Assembly (NCBI GenBank): GCA_964513095.1
Contig: CAZELH010000027.1
Span: 1-11,190, forward strand
Reading direction: 5' to 3'
DNA: 11,190 nt
Source of the DNA: JBDKGD01 sp964513095
GTDB lineage: Bacteria > Patescibacteriota > Minisyncoccia > UBA6257 > 2-01-FULL-56-20
This document shows, piece by piece, positions 1-5,142 of the stretch. How positions within the stretch are numbered: position 1 is the first letter of the stretch; each line of letters begins with the position of its first letter. Made by a program: the position numbers and the translations under genes. The notes beneath the pieces are model-generated. The model searched no databases. It was not told the DNA's origin and saw only the letters and a list, made by a program, of their open reading frames with translations.

Positions 1-413
1 ATGTGACGATTAGCCCTTCCGATATTGAGGTAACGTTTTCGCGTGGCGGTGGCCCCGGTGGGCAAAACGTAAATAAGGTAGAAACCGCGGTGCGATTAAC
101 TCATAAACCTAGTGGTATCGTCATTTCCTCTCGCTCCGAACGCTCCCAACACGCAAATCGTGAAAAAGCGATGGAGATGTTACGCGCCAAACTATTCGAA
201 CTTCAGAATCAAAAAACTATTGGTTCTGTTGGCGATATTCGAAATCAACAAATTGGTACTGCTGATCGCAGTGAAAAAATTCGCACCTACAACTTCCCCG
301 ACGACCGCATTACCGATCATCGCATCGGCAAAAAATGGCACAATATAGAAAAAATTCTCGAAGGTGACATGAGCAAGATTGTGGAAGCGTTTGAACAAGT
401 AGATAGCCAATAG
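1..413 (+). CDS. prfA: Peptide chain release factor, RF1-like, C-terminal part (5' end outside window)
   Basis: This is the C-terminal part of a class-I release factor, which enters the ribosome at a stop codon and triggers hydrolysis of peptidyl-tRNA. The reading frame is open to the left edge, so the GTG at base 3 is treated as an internal valine codon and not a start. The 136 visible residues carry the catalytic GGQ at residues 19-21 within GGPGGQNVNK, followed by ETAVRLTH and the RSQHANREKA segment. The KIRTYNFPDDRITDHRIG stretch is typical of RF1 (UAA/UAG reader); RF2 usually has an IRSY...KDLRTG form here. The stop-codon recognition domain lies upstream and is not visible, so the RF1 assignment rests on this tail alone. 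RF1 is normally about 350 residues. The gene ends with adjacent stops, TAG TAA. The following gene is on the other strand. Confidence 0.9.
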   Translation, partial: VTISPSDIEVTFSRGGGPGGQNVNKVETAVRLTHKPSGIVISSRSERSQHANREKAMEMLRAKLFELQNQKTIGSVGDIRNQQIGTADRSEKIRTYNFPDDRITDHRIGKKWHNIEKILEGDMSKIVEAFEQVDSQ

Positions 414-415
414 TA

Positions 416-450
416 AGTTAATCCGCCATCCGCCAACTGGCAGAGGCGGA
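416..450. repeat. Short palindromic intergenic repeat (TCCGCC...GGCGGA)
   Basis: TCCGCC (429-434) and GGCGGA (445-450) form a 6-bp stem around a 10-nt loop, just after the release factor stop. The left part (TTAATCCGCCATCCGCC) resembles the TTTAACYCGCYAACYCG repeats at 2961-2979 and 4967-4985. There is no T-tract after the stem, so it is better read as a dispersed repeat than as a terminator. Confidence 0.5.
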
Positions 451-455
451 AAGAG

Positions 456-490
456 ATTACGGATTGAGCATTAAAGAATTGCGAATTTTG
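456..490. repeat. Dispersed repeat, ATTGCGGATTGAG family, copy 1
   Basis: The sequence ATTACGGATTGAGCATTA followed by AAGAATTGCGAATT recurs at 7204-7237 in the same orientation and at 1461-1486 inverted. All three copies are intergenic. Function unknown. Confidence 0.65.
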
Positions 491-508
491 GGAAAAGTAG
501 AAGCATGG

Positions 509-595
509 ATTCCCGCCTTCCCTCCTTCGTCAAAGGCTATCCCCCTTCGTTAAAACTACGGAGGGACAAGCGGAAGGGCGCGGCGCGGGAATGAC
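509..595. repeat. Long-range palindrome with nested CCCTCCTTCG units
   Basis: The arms ATTCCCGC (509-516) and GCGGGAAT (585-592) are exact reverse complements and match the arms of the short hairpin at 4820-4839. Between them lie two related units beginning CCCTCCTTCG and CCCCCTTCG and ending near CTACGGAGGG. The right arm is followed by GAC, as in other copies. The element sits 11 bases beyond the 3' end of ndk and could fold in its transcript, but it lacks a T-tract. Confidence 0.6.
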
Positions 596-605
596 AGCGG
601 GGGGA

Positions 606-1109
606 TTATTTTTTGAGTGTAAACTTCGTGTAGCTTGGGTCGTGGCTCACTAATTCTTCTGGTTTAAACCACACTGAAAGTTCTGTTTCTGCTTCTTCAG
701 GACTACCAGACGCATGAATTAAGTTGAATACTCCAATCTCATGCTCGTCGGCATATTTAAATGATACGTGTGCATAGTCTCCGCGAATCGTCCCCGGAGC
801 GGCAGATTTTGGCTCGGTTGCGCCAATCATTTTGCGAACCACTTCCACCATCTCTACGCCTTCTAAGGCAATGGCAAGAATGGGACCCGAGGTAAGCATT
901 GAAATCATCAATTCGCGAACTTTTTCACCACGGCGCTGGGCGAGGTCTTCGGTATAGTGTTTACCGGCAGTATCTTTTTCGGATACCAACAGCTTCATAC
1001 CAATCATTTTGGCACCTACCCGTTCGAATCGGGTAATAATTTCCCCGACAATACCACGCTCGAGGGCGTCTGGTTTAAGTAATACAAGAGATCTTTGTAA
1101 ATTCATCAT
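606..1109 (-). CDS. ndk: Nucleoside diphosphate kinase
   Basis: Cytosolic NDK transfers the gamma-phosphate from an NTP to an NDP through a phosphohistidine, balancing nucleotide pools. The 167-residue protein shows the family signatures in order: RSLVLLKPDALERG near the N-terminus with Lys12, RRGEKVREL (60-67), SGPILAIALEG (74-83), the GATEP...APGTIRGDYA segment (96-113), and NLIHASGS with catalytic His132. The usual motif is HASDS or HGSDS; here the Asp is Gly. The length is slightly above the usual 140-150 because of a C-terminal extension (WFKPEELVSH...), which is also seen in other NDKs. Two Met codons are adjacent at the start (1109 and 1106). I keep the first, but either is possible, and no Shine-Dalgarno sequence precedes them. 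It is separated from aspS by about 390 bp of repeats, so it is probably transcribed alone. Confidence 0.95.
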   Translation of the reverse strand: MMNLQRSLVLLKPDALERGIVGEIITRFERVGAKMIGMKLLVSEKDTAGKHYTEDLAQRRGEKVRELMISMLTSGPILAIALEGVEMVEVVRKMIGATEPKSAAPGTIRGDYAHVSFKYADEHEIGVFNLIHASGSPEEAETELSVWFKPEELVSHDPSYTKFTLKK

Positions 1110-1115
1110 TGAAAT

Positions 1116-1124
1116 ACTGTATCA
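1116..1124 (-). promoter_or_regulatory. Putative extended -10 promoter of ndk
   Basis: On the minus strand TG-A-TACAGT (an extended -10, with 4 of 6 hexamer bases matching) ends 6 nt before the first ATG of ndk. I see no convincing -35. If real, the transcript would start at or next to the start codon, giving a leaderless mRNA. The same geometry occurs upstream of the MgtC-like and CAP-domain genes. Confidence 0.4.
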
Positions 1125-1185
1125 GAAAATAAGTATAAAGTATAGAGTATTTAGTATGAAAATTAATACCAGAAATAGAAGCAAG

Positions 1186-1306
1186 ATCCCCGATCGAGTC
1201 GGGGATGACAGAAGTGCTGGTTGTTGATATTTCGTCATCCCGAGCTATGCGAGGGATCCCACGATTACTTTTCAAACAGAGATCCCTCGCATAGCTCGGG
1301 ATGACG
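1186..1306. repeat. Composite two-hairpin intergenic element, copy A
   Basis: Hairpin 1 has arms ATCCCCGA (1186-1193) and TCGGGGAT (1199-1206) with a 5-nt loop. After GACAGAAGT and a short spacer containing TTGATATTTCG, hairpin 2 has perfect 26-nt arms, 1233-1258 and 1281-1306, around a 22-nt loop. A second copy with the same order and almost the same length lies at 4820-4941. The loop of hairpin 2 matches the other copy at 20 of 22 positions, so this is a dispersed element and not a chance palindrome. It fills most of the 391-bp space between ndk and aspS, where I see no gene. Confidence 0.8.
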
Positions 1307-1365
1307 GCAAAGATTTGGGGTAGTTTGATTCTATTTTTTTAACTTTATAAAACTGGTGGATAGGC

Positions 1366-1422
1366 GGCGCGGGAATGACCCTCCTTCGCCAAGGCTATGG
1401 AAGGGTGTGGCGCGGGAATGAC
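1366..1422. repeat. Direct repeat GGCGCGGGAATGAC flanking a CCCTCCTTCG unit
   Basis: GGCGCGGGAATGAC occurs at 1366-1379 and again at 1409-1422. Between the copies is a unit running from CCCTCCTTCG to GGAAGGG that can form a hairpin. The same building blocks occur at 509-595 and around the gap at 5001-5100. The site is downstream of the aspS stop. Confidence 0.65.
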
Positions 1423-1460
1423 AAGTCGCGTAAGTGGGTTTGTTTGTGAATTTTGGATTT

Positions 1461-1486
1461 TAATTCGCAATACTCAATCCGCAATT
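1461..1486. repeat. Dispersed repeat, ATTGCGGATTGAG family, copy 2 (inverted)
   Basis: The reverse complement reads AATTGCGGATTGAG followed by TATTGCGAATTA, matching the copies at 456-490 and 7204-7237 apart from a shorter centre. It lies just past the end of aspS. Confidence 0.6.
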
Positions 1487-1500
1487 CATTCTCCCCATCC

Positions 1501-2895
1501 CTATTTCTTTTCTTCTACAATTTTTAGATGCAAATCATCCAGCTGGGATTTTTCGATTACCGATGGCGTGTTCATCATCAGGTCTCGACCCTCACCATTT
1601 TTAGCGAACGCAATCACTTCGCGAATATTTGGTTCGCCCATAAGGAGCATCGTCAATCGATCAAACCCCCACGCAATACCGCCATGAGAAGGCGCGCCAA
1701 ATGAAAATGCGGTGAGCATATGGCCAAAATTTTTAACAATGTTTTCAGCAGTATGTCCCATAATTTCAAGAACTTTTGTGAGTCCCTCGGCGGTATGGTT
1801 GCGAATACTTCCCCCACCAATCTCAAAACCGTTAAGCACAATGTCGTACTGCGTCGTTAAAATATCACCAATGCGCTCTTTGTTGAGCAGATACTGGCGA
1901 TGCTCGGGAATGGCGGCGGAAAATGGGTTATGCGTGAACGTCCACCCACCTTCTTCTGTTTTTTCAAAAAATGGAAAATCAACCACCCAACAAAACGCCA
2001 AGAGATTGGGATCATTTTTGTCAGTGCGAATGTCGGGTCGGTCACTGCCGTATTTTTCCATTGCCTCTTTATACGAAATACGTGGAAAAGGAATTTCTTG
2101 AATCTTTTTTTCAGGAAATAACGTTTGCACCAGCTCTATCAATAATTTTTCATTTAATGCCATCACGTCTTCGCGTTCCACAAAACTCATTTCCAAGTCA
2201 AGCTGGGTAAATTCTGGTTGACGGTCCCCGCGACTGTCTTCGTCGCGCAAACACCGAGCGAACTGAAAATATCGTTCAAACCCCGCTACCATCAGAAGCT
2301 GTTTATACTGTTGTGGTGATTGTGGAAGGGCGTAAAATGTTCCTGTTTCGATGCGAGCAGGCACGATAAAATCACGCGCTCCTTCGGGAGTCGATTTCGT
2401 TAATAGTGGTGTTTCGATATCGACAAAATCATGGGCGATCAAAAAATTGCGCACAAAATTCATCATTTTTGACTTTGCACGGATATTTTTTTGTAATCGT
2501 GGACGACGCAAATCGAGATATCGATACTGGAGACGGATCGCTTCATCAATTTCTTTTCCATCCGTTCCTACTGAAAACGGCACTGTCTCCGCTTGGTTTA
2601 TCACCTCGCACTGCGTTGCTTCCAGCTCTATCGTTCCGGTTGGAATATTCGGGTTCACCATTTTTTCCGGACGCGTATTTATTTTTCCGGTAATAGTCAC
2701 CACCCACTCGCCACGCAAGGTCTGCGCAAGAGCGTGAATTTCTTTTTCTGGCGTAAACACAACCTGTAACACACCACTTCGATCTCGTACATCCAAAAAT
2801 ACTAATTTTCCATGATCACGCCGAGCATCTATCCAACCGGAAATCGTAACGACTTCTCCCGACTTTGAAACTGTTTCAGAAATAAGGGTACGCAT
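1501..2895 (-). CDS. aspS: Aspartate-tRNA ligase, bacterial type lacking the GAD insertion domain
   Basis: This class-IIb synthetase attaches Asp to tRNA(Asp), and possibly to tRNA(Asn). An N-terminal OB-fold anticodon-binding domain (about 1-105; GWIDARRDHG at 20-29) precedes the catalytic core. The core shows motif 1 (about 151-167), the flipping loop STPEGARDF (168-176), the QSPQQYKQLL segment (192-201), motif 2 with FQFARCLRDED (210-220) and RGDRQPEFTQLD (222-233), and motif 3 GIAWGFDRL (406-414). Bacterial AspRS is about 590 residues; this one has 464. The difference falls almost wholly between YGSDRPDIR (282-290) and CWVVDFPFFE (302-311), where the bacterial GAD domain normally sits and only about 11 residues remain. 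The flanking motifs are bacterial and the frame is intact, so it is a compact enzyme and not a pseudogene. His28 is the residue linked to non-discriminating enzymes, but Lys78 is the discriminating type. ATG start at 2895; no Shine-Dalgarno is visible. Confidence 0.96.
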   Translation of the reverse strand: MRTLISETVSKSGEVVTISGWIDARRDHGKLVFLDVRDRSGVLQVVFTPEKEIHALAQTLRGEWVVTITGKINTRPEKMVNPNIPTGTIELEATQCEVINQAETVPFSVGTDGKEIDEAIRLQYRYLDLRRPRLQKNIRAKSKMMNFVRNFLIAHDFVDIETPLLTKSTPEGARDFIVPARIETGTFYALPQSPQQYKQLLMVAGFERYFQFARCLRDEDSRGDRQPEFTQLDLEMSFVEREDVMALNEKLLIELVQTLFPEKKIQEIPFPRISYKEAMEKYGSDRPDIRTDKNDPNLLAFCWVVDFPFFEKTEEGGWTFTHNPFSAAIPEHRQYLLNKERIGDILTTQYDIVLNGFEIGGGSIRNHTAEGLTKVLEIMGHTAENIVKNFGHMLTAFSFGAPSHGGIAWGFDRLTMLLMGEPNIREVIAFAKNGEGRDLMMNTPSVIEKSQLDDLHLKIVEEKK

Positions 2896-2903
2896 GAAAA
2901 TCG

Positions 2904-2909
2904 ATTAAA
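2904..2909 (-). promoter_or_regulatory. Candidate -10 element of aspS
   Basis: TTTAAT on the minus strand (5 of 6 match to TATAAT) ends 8 nt before the aspS ATG. There is no TG extension and only a weak -35 candidate, and the region is AT-rich, so this is a tentative call. The spacing would again give a leaderless or nearly leaderless message. Confidence 0.3.
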
Positions 2910-2960
2910 GAGTTACGAATTAAAGGATTAACGGATTAAAAAATAAAAAACCTTTAACTT

Positions 2961-2979
2961 TTTAACTCGCTAACCCGTT
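2961..2979. repeat. Dispersed repeat, TTTAACYCGCYAACYCGYY family
   Basis: TTTAACTCGCTAACCCGTT matches 4967-4985 (TTTAACCCGCCAACTCGCC), differing only by C/T changes. A related sequence is at 416-434. All are intergenic. This copy abuts the promoter of the MgtC-like gene. Confidence 0.5.
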
Positions 2980-3005
2980 AACCGTAATCGTGTATTTGCT
3001 ATACT
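2978..3005 (+). promoter_or_regulatory. Promoter of the MgtC-like gene, probably leaderless
   Basis: TTAACC (2978-2983) is a fair -35. After 16 nt comes TG-C-TATACT (2997-3005), an extended -10 with a good hexamer. The ATG at 3014 follows after only 8 nt, so transcription should begin at or just before the start codon. This argues against the upstream in-frame GTG at 2990, which would lie inside the promoter. Confidence 0.6.
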
Positions 3006-3013
3006 ATACCTAT

Positions 3014-3499
3014 ATGCTCGACTTTTCGCAAATGATGATTCGGTTGATTGTGGCGCTCGCCGTTGGATCGATTATCGGACTAGAACGAGAATTTGTTGGC
3101 AAAGAGGCCGGCATTCGAACTTCAATGAGTATCGCGGCCGGATCAGCACTTTTTACCCTTGTTGCCTTACAACTTCCTTTTGTCTTATCTTCTTACGCTG
3201 GCGTTGGCGATATCGTTTCTCGCAACAGTGGTTTTTTGGCGGTTATCGCTAACATTGTCGTTGGTGTTGGTTTTTTGGGAGCGGGAGTAATTATTAAAAA
3301 CGAAGATCATGTGCGAGGATTAACGACCGCGGCAGTAACGTGGATGACAGCAGCATTGGGTATTTTTGCCGGCCTTGGATTGGCACAGTTTGCGCTCGCT
3401 GCCAGCTTGGTGATGGCAATTATTTTGTATTCGCTCAAATCTCTGAGTCTTGCTACTATCGCTCGAGATTCGCAAAAGAAAAAGCGTACATCTTTGTAG
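3014..3499 (+). CDS. MgtC/SapB family membrane protein
   Basis: This small integral membrane protein belongs to the MgtC/SapB family, whose members are linked to Mg2+ homeostasis and growth in low magnesium; the exact biochemical activity is unsettled. From the ATG at 3014 it has 161 residues. Family signatures are RLIVALAVGSIIGLERE (10-26), the AGIRT segment (32-36), GVGFLGAGVII (84-94), and RGLTTAAVTWMTAALG (101-116). Four or five hydrophobic helices are apparent: about 8-24, 38-55, 74-95, 104-122 and 124-142. It ends in a basic tail (QKKKRTSL) and lacks the soluble C-terminal ACT-like domain of Salmonella MgtC, so it is the short SapB-like form. The start was chosen because the longer GTG form would begin inside the promoter and has no ribosome-binding site. 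It converges with the next gene, with 15 bp between the stops. Confidence 0.88.
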   Translation: MLDFSQMMIRLIVALAVGSIIGLEREFVGKEAGIRTSMSIAAGSALFTLVALQLPFVLSSYAGVGDIVSRNSGFLAVIANIVVGVGFLGAGVIIKNEDHVRGLTTAAVTWMTAALGIFAGLGLAQFALAASLVMAIILYSLKSLSLATIARDSQKKKRTSL

Positions 3500-3520
3500 A
3501 GGTACGCGTATATTTTATTT
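3484..3520 (+). terminator. Possible terminator after the MgtC-like gene
   Basis: GCGTAC (3484-3489) and GTACGC (3502-3507) form a 6-bp stem with a 12-nt loop spanning the stop codon, followed by GTATATTTTATTTTAT. The stem is short and the T-run interrupted, so the call is weak, but a convergent gene pair would need termination here. Confidence 0.35.
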
Positions 3521-4255
3521 TATCACTATCCTCCCTGTTCGTGCGATCTTTCTTACATCCGTTTGTTCGTCTTCATTAAAAAACAGCATCTGTTGCAAAA
3601 CACTACCCCCAACGCCAATAACTGTCGGCATTTTTTCACCCAATTTTCCTGTAATCATTCCAACGAGCTTAGCATCGTTTGTGAATATAAATGAGCTGCG
3701 AGACTCTTCCGTCGTTAACTTTAATGGAGGCAGAATCAAACGATTATCATCAACTCGCTGTGCAACTATTGGCGTTAATGAATCACCCGGTCTTTGCAGT
3801 GACAATAATCCAAGAATACATCCGCTCCAATTTCCTAGGATAATTGGCTCCTTGAAATTTCCGTTCCAATATTGTGTGACATGCGAATATCCATTATTGT
3901 TTACTACCATCAAACGCATGCCGTAGTAAGAATTGTAACGATAACTGTCATGCATGACTTCCTGCGCTTTTGAGTATTGAAAAAAAACTCCCTTTCTTTC
4001 TATAAAAAATGTCCTGCGCAAAAAACCTTTATTTAATGGATCTTCTGCTAGGCCTTGTTGCGGAATTGTTGTCAGAACAAGATTTGGTCCCACAAATAAT
4101 CCTGTTGCGATGTCTATTGTTTTTGGCATTAACCCCGAAATACCTTGGTGAACTCTTGATGTTTTTGCGTACCCAGATACTACACAAACAATTCGCGGGA
4201 CTATATGGGTTTTAATAAATCTTGCTTTTGCGTCAATTGCTACACTCAACTTCAT
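3515..4255 (-). CDS. Hypothetical protein, possible trypsin-fold protein without catalytic residues
   Basis: I do not recognise this 246-residue protein with certainty. It has no signal peptide or membrane segment. Two stretches resemble a trypsin-like (HtrA/Trypsin_2) fold. ATGLFVGPNLVLTTIPQ (50-66) looks like the strand before the catalytic His (usually ATGF..P..VLTNAHV), but there is no His. SRSSFIFTNDAKLVGMITG (185-203) looks like the catalytic-Ser region (usually GxSGSPVFN..G.LVGI), but the GDSG core is absent. ILGLLSL (147-153) may correspond to DLALLKL without the Asp. If this alignment holds, all three triad positions are lost, suggesting a binding or structural role; the similarity is weak and by eye. 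ATG at 4255 is chosen over the in-frame TTG at 4264 because AAAGGAG sits 10 nt upstream of the ATG but only 1 nt from the TTG. It lies just downstream of rnpB on the same strand, beyond a hairpin. Confidence 0.7.
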   Translation of the reverse strand: MKLSVAIDAKARFIKTHIVPRIVCVVSGYAKTSRVHQGISGLMPKTIDIATGLFVGPNLVLTTIPQQGLAEDPLNKGFLRRTFFIERKGVFFQYSKAQEVMHDSYRYNSYYGMRLMVVNNNGYSHVTQYWNGNFKEPIILGNWSGCILGLLSLQRPGDSLTPIVAQRVDDNRLILPPLKLTTEESRSSFIFTNDAKLVGMITGKLGEKMPTVIGVGGSVLQQMLFFNEDEQTDVRKIARTGRIVIK

Positions 4256-4265
4256 ACTGTTCAAA

Positions 4266-4272
4266 CTCCTTT
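4266..4272 (-). promoter_or_regulatory. Strong Shine-Dalgarno that fixes the start at 4255
   Basis: AAAGGAG on the minus strand, 10 nt before the ATG at 4255. It is the only clear, well-spaced Shine-Dalgarno sequence I find in the window; the other genes lack one or begin next to a promoter. Confidence 0.65.
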
Positions 4273-4292
4273 CCTGTAAAACTCCTACTCTT

Positions 4293-4322
4293 ATGATGAT
4301 GGCACTGACAACTGTCTGTCAA
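4293..4322 (-). promoter_or_regulatory. Candidate promoter of the 246-residue hypothetical gene
   Basis: On the minus strand a perfect -35, TTGACA (4317-4322), is followed after 18 nt by CATCAT (4293-4298, 4 of 6 match). It would give a 5' leader of about 30 nt carrying the Shine-Dalgarno sequence. The -35 overlaps a small inverted repeat, TGACA-N6-TGTCA, which could be an operator; that part is speculative. Confidence 0.4.
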
Positions 4323-4326
4323 ACGA

Positions 4327-4362
4327 CAAAGCCCCTTCGCCATAATAAGCGAGGGGGCTTTG
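4327..4362 (-). terminator. Hairpin at the 3' side of rnpB, probable terminator
   Basis: Arms 4327-4340 (CAAAGCCCCTTCGC) and 4349-4362 (GCGAGGGGGCTTTG) form a 14-bp stem with one G-T wobble and an 8-nt loop. It lies about 12 nt past the mature 3' end of RNase P RNA. The T-tract on the minus strand is short and broken (TTTGTCGTTTG), so termination may be partial. Confidence 0.65.
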
Positions 4363-4373
4363 ATATTGTATTC

Positions 4374-4740
4374 ATTGGCACTTCGTAAGCCGGATTCTGT
4401 CATAAAAAACGTCACCGTTCTTTATTGGTAATAATTTATCTTTTGCCTCCAATTACTTGAGAGGCTCATTGCGGCACTCTTTATCTTGCGATAAAGCACG
4501 GCCTTGCACTCACGTAAGGATTTAGCCGTTGCACCCGCATGATTTCCCATGCGACTCACCCTTCAAAAAAGTTAGGGTGCTACTCTTTTTCAAGAATTAG
4601 CGTCTCTGTTCGCACCTCGTGCCTTTCGGCAGACGGCTGTTAGCCGCTACGTACACCTGTAAAAAATACAGTGAGTGTCCGGACTTTCCTCCCCGTCTCA
4701 AAAAATGAGGTAAGGGCTATTACCTGAAGTACCACTGAAC
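4374..4740 (-). ncRNA. rnpB: RNase P RNA, catalytic subunit
   Basis: RNase P RNA removes 5' leaders from precursor tRNAs. On the minus strand the universally conserved 5' core GAGGAAAGTCCGGAC (about 4678-4692) is present, as are the CR-II-like GCGAACAGAGAC block, the AGGGTGAGTCGCATG...GGGTGCAACGG section, GTGCAAGGCC, and the 3' core ACAGAATCCGGCTTAC (4385-4400). The ends pair as helix P1: TGGTACTTC (4726-4734) with GAAGTGCCA (4376-4384), 9 bp with one G-U. The length, about 365 nt, is normal. The order of elements looks closest to ancestral type A. The P15-P17 area is reduced to a hairpin with a GCAA tetraloop (4480-4495), and I do not see the GGU motif that usually binds the tRNA CCA end. 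The 5' end is set from the promoter at 4747-4775; both ends are uncertain by a few bases. Confidence 0.95.
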
Positions 4741-4746
4741 TATATA

Positions 4747-4775
4747 ATTATACATTATTTTTAATTAAAAGTCAA
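4747..4775 (-). promoter_or_regulatory. Near-consensus sigma-70-type promoter of rnpB
   Basis: TTGACT (4770-4775), a 17-nt spacer, then TATAAT (4747-4752) on the minus strand. The predicted start is about 4740, a G directly before the 5' strand of P1. The match is 11 of 12 bases with optimal spacing, fitting a highly expressed stable RNA. Confidence 0.85.
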
Positions 4776-4819
4776 AGAGTAGATCGTGTATCTTGAAACT
4801 TGTATAAAAAATACTAAAG

Positions 4820-4941
4820 ATTCCCGCATGCGCGGGAATGACAGAAGTATTATTTTATTGATATTTCGTCATCCCGAGCGTATGCGAGGGATCCCACGAT
4901 TATTCTTCAAACAGAGATCTCTCACATTCGTTCGAGATGAC
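4820..4941. repeat. Composite two-hairpin intergenic element, copy B
   Basis: Hairpin 1 has arms ATTCCCGC (4820-4827) and GCGGGAAT (4832-4839) with loop ATGC. Then comes GACAGAAGT, a spacer with TTGATATTTCG, and hairpin 2 with arms near 4868-4893 and 4916-4941 (21 of 26 complementary). Order, spacing and the loop of hairpin 2 match copy A at 1186-1306. Most differences are confined to the right arm of hairpin 2, which has decayed here. Together with the rnpB promoter, a shorter repeat and the gap it fills the region from 4741 to 5142, in which I see no gene. Confidence 0.8.
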
Positions 4942-4966
4942 AAAATGTGTTTTTAATTAATAACTC

Positions 4967-4985
4967 TTTAACCCGCCAACTCGCC
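4967..4985. repeat. Dispersed repeat, TTTAACYCGCYAACYCGYY family, second copy
   Basis: TTTAACCCGCCAACTCGCC differs from 2961-2979 only at C/T positions. It directly precedes the sequence bordering the assembly gap. Confidence 0.5.
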
Positions 4986-4987
4986 GT

Positions 4988-5131
4988 GCCCTTCCGAAGC
5001 NNNNNNNNNNNNNNNNNNNNNNNNNNNNNNNNNNNNNNNNNNNNNNNNNNNNNNNNNNNNNNNNNNNNNNNNNNNNNNNNNNNNNNNNNNNNNNNNNNNN
5101 GCCCTTCCGAAGCTCGAAGAGCGAAGGAGGG
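4988..5131. other. Assembly gap (100 N) bounded by identical 13-bp repeats
   Basis: Bases 5001-5100 are N, a round 100, which usually means unknown size. GCCCTTCCGAAGC is present both immediately left (4988-5000) and immediately right (5101-5113). The right side continues as a CCCTCCTTCG-family unit (reverse complement, to 5131), related to units at 509-595 and 1366-1422. The assembler probably stopped at a repeat; the true sequence may be a few bases or an array, and the two sides may not be truly adjacent. Confidence 0.9.
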
Positions 5132-5142
5132 TTAACCTGTAT

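Noticed and set aside
414..605. CRISPR-like array or tRNA gene among the intergenic repeats
   Set aside because: Repeats are palindromic, of mixed types and not regularly spaced, and no cloverleaf with a T-loop GGTTCRA signature was found here or in the other intergenic stretches.
1233..1306. The 26-bp perfect inverted repeat as a transcription terminator
   Set aside because: No T-tract follows on either strand, it is over 190 bp from the aspS stop and on the wrong side of ndk for termination, and it recurs as part of a dispersed repeat.
1712..2737. Plus-strand open frames of 128-129 codons inside aspS
   Set aside because: They lie antisense to a complete AspRS with all catalytic motifs and show no family features of their own.
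2990..3013. GTG at 2990 as the start of the MgtC-like protein
   Set aside because: The 24 extra bases include the extended -10 of the promoter and encode a Tyr/Leu stretch outside the family alignment; ATG at 3014 fits better.
3450..3926. Plus-strand open frame overlapping the MgtC-like gene end and the 246-residue gene
   Set aside because: It overlaps two better-supported genes, has no start signal, and its product resembles no family; the minus-strand gene has a clear Shine-Dalgarno and candidate promoter.
4233..4415. 60-codon minus-strand frame upstream of the hypothetical gene
   Set aside because: It runs through the 3' end of RNase P RNA and its terminator hairpin, so it is a chance frame in non-coding RNA.
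4947..5135. Plus-strand open frame crossing the N-run
   Set aside because: It exists only because unknown bases are translated as X; nothing supports it.
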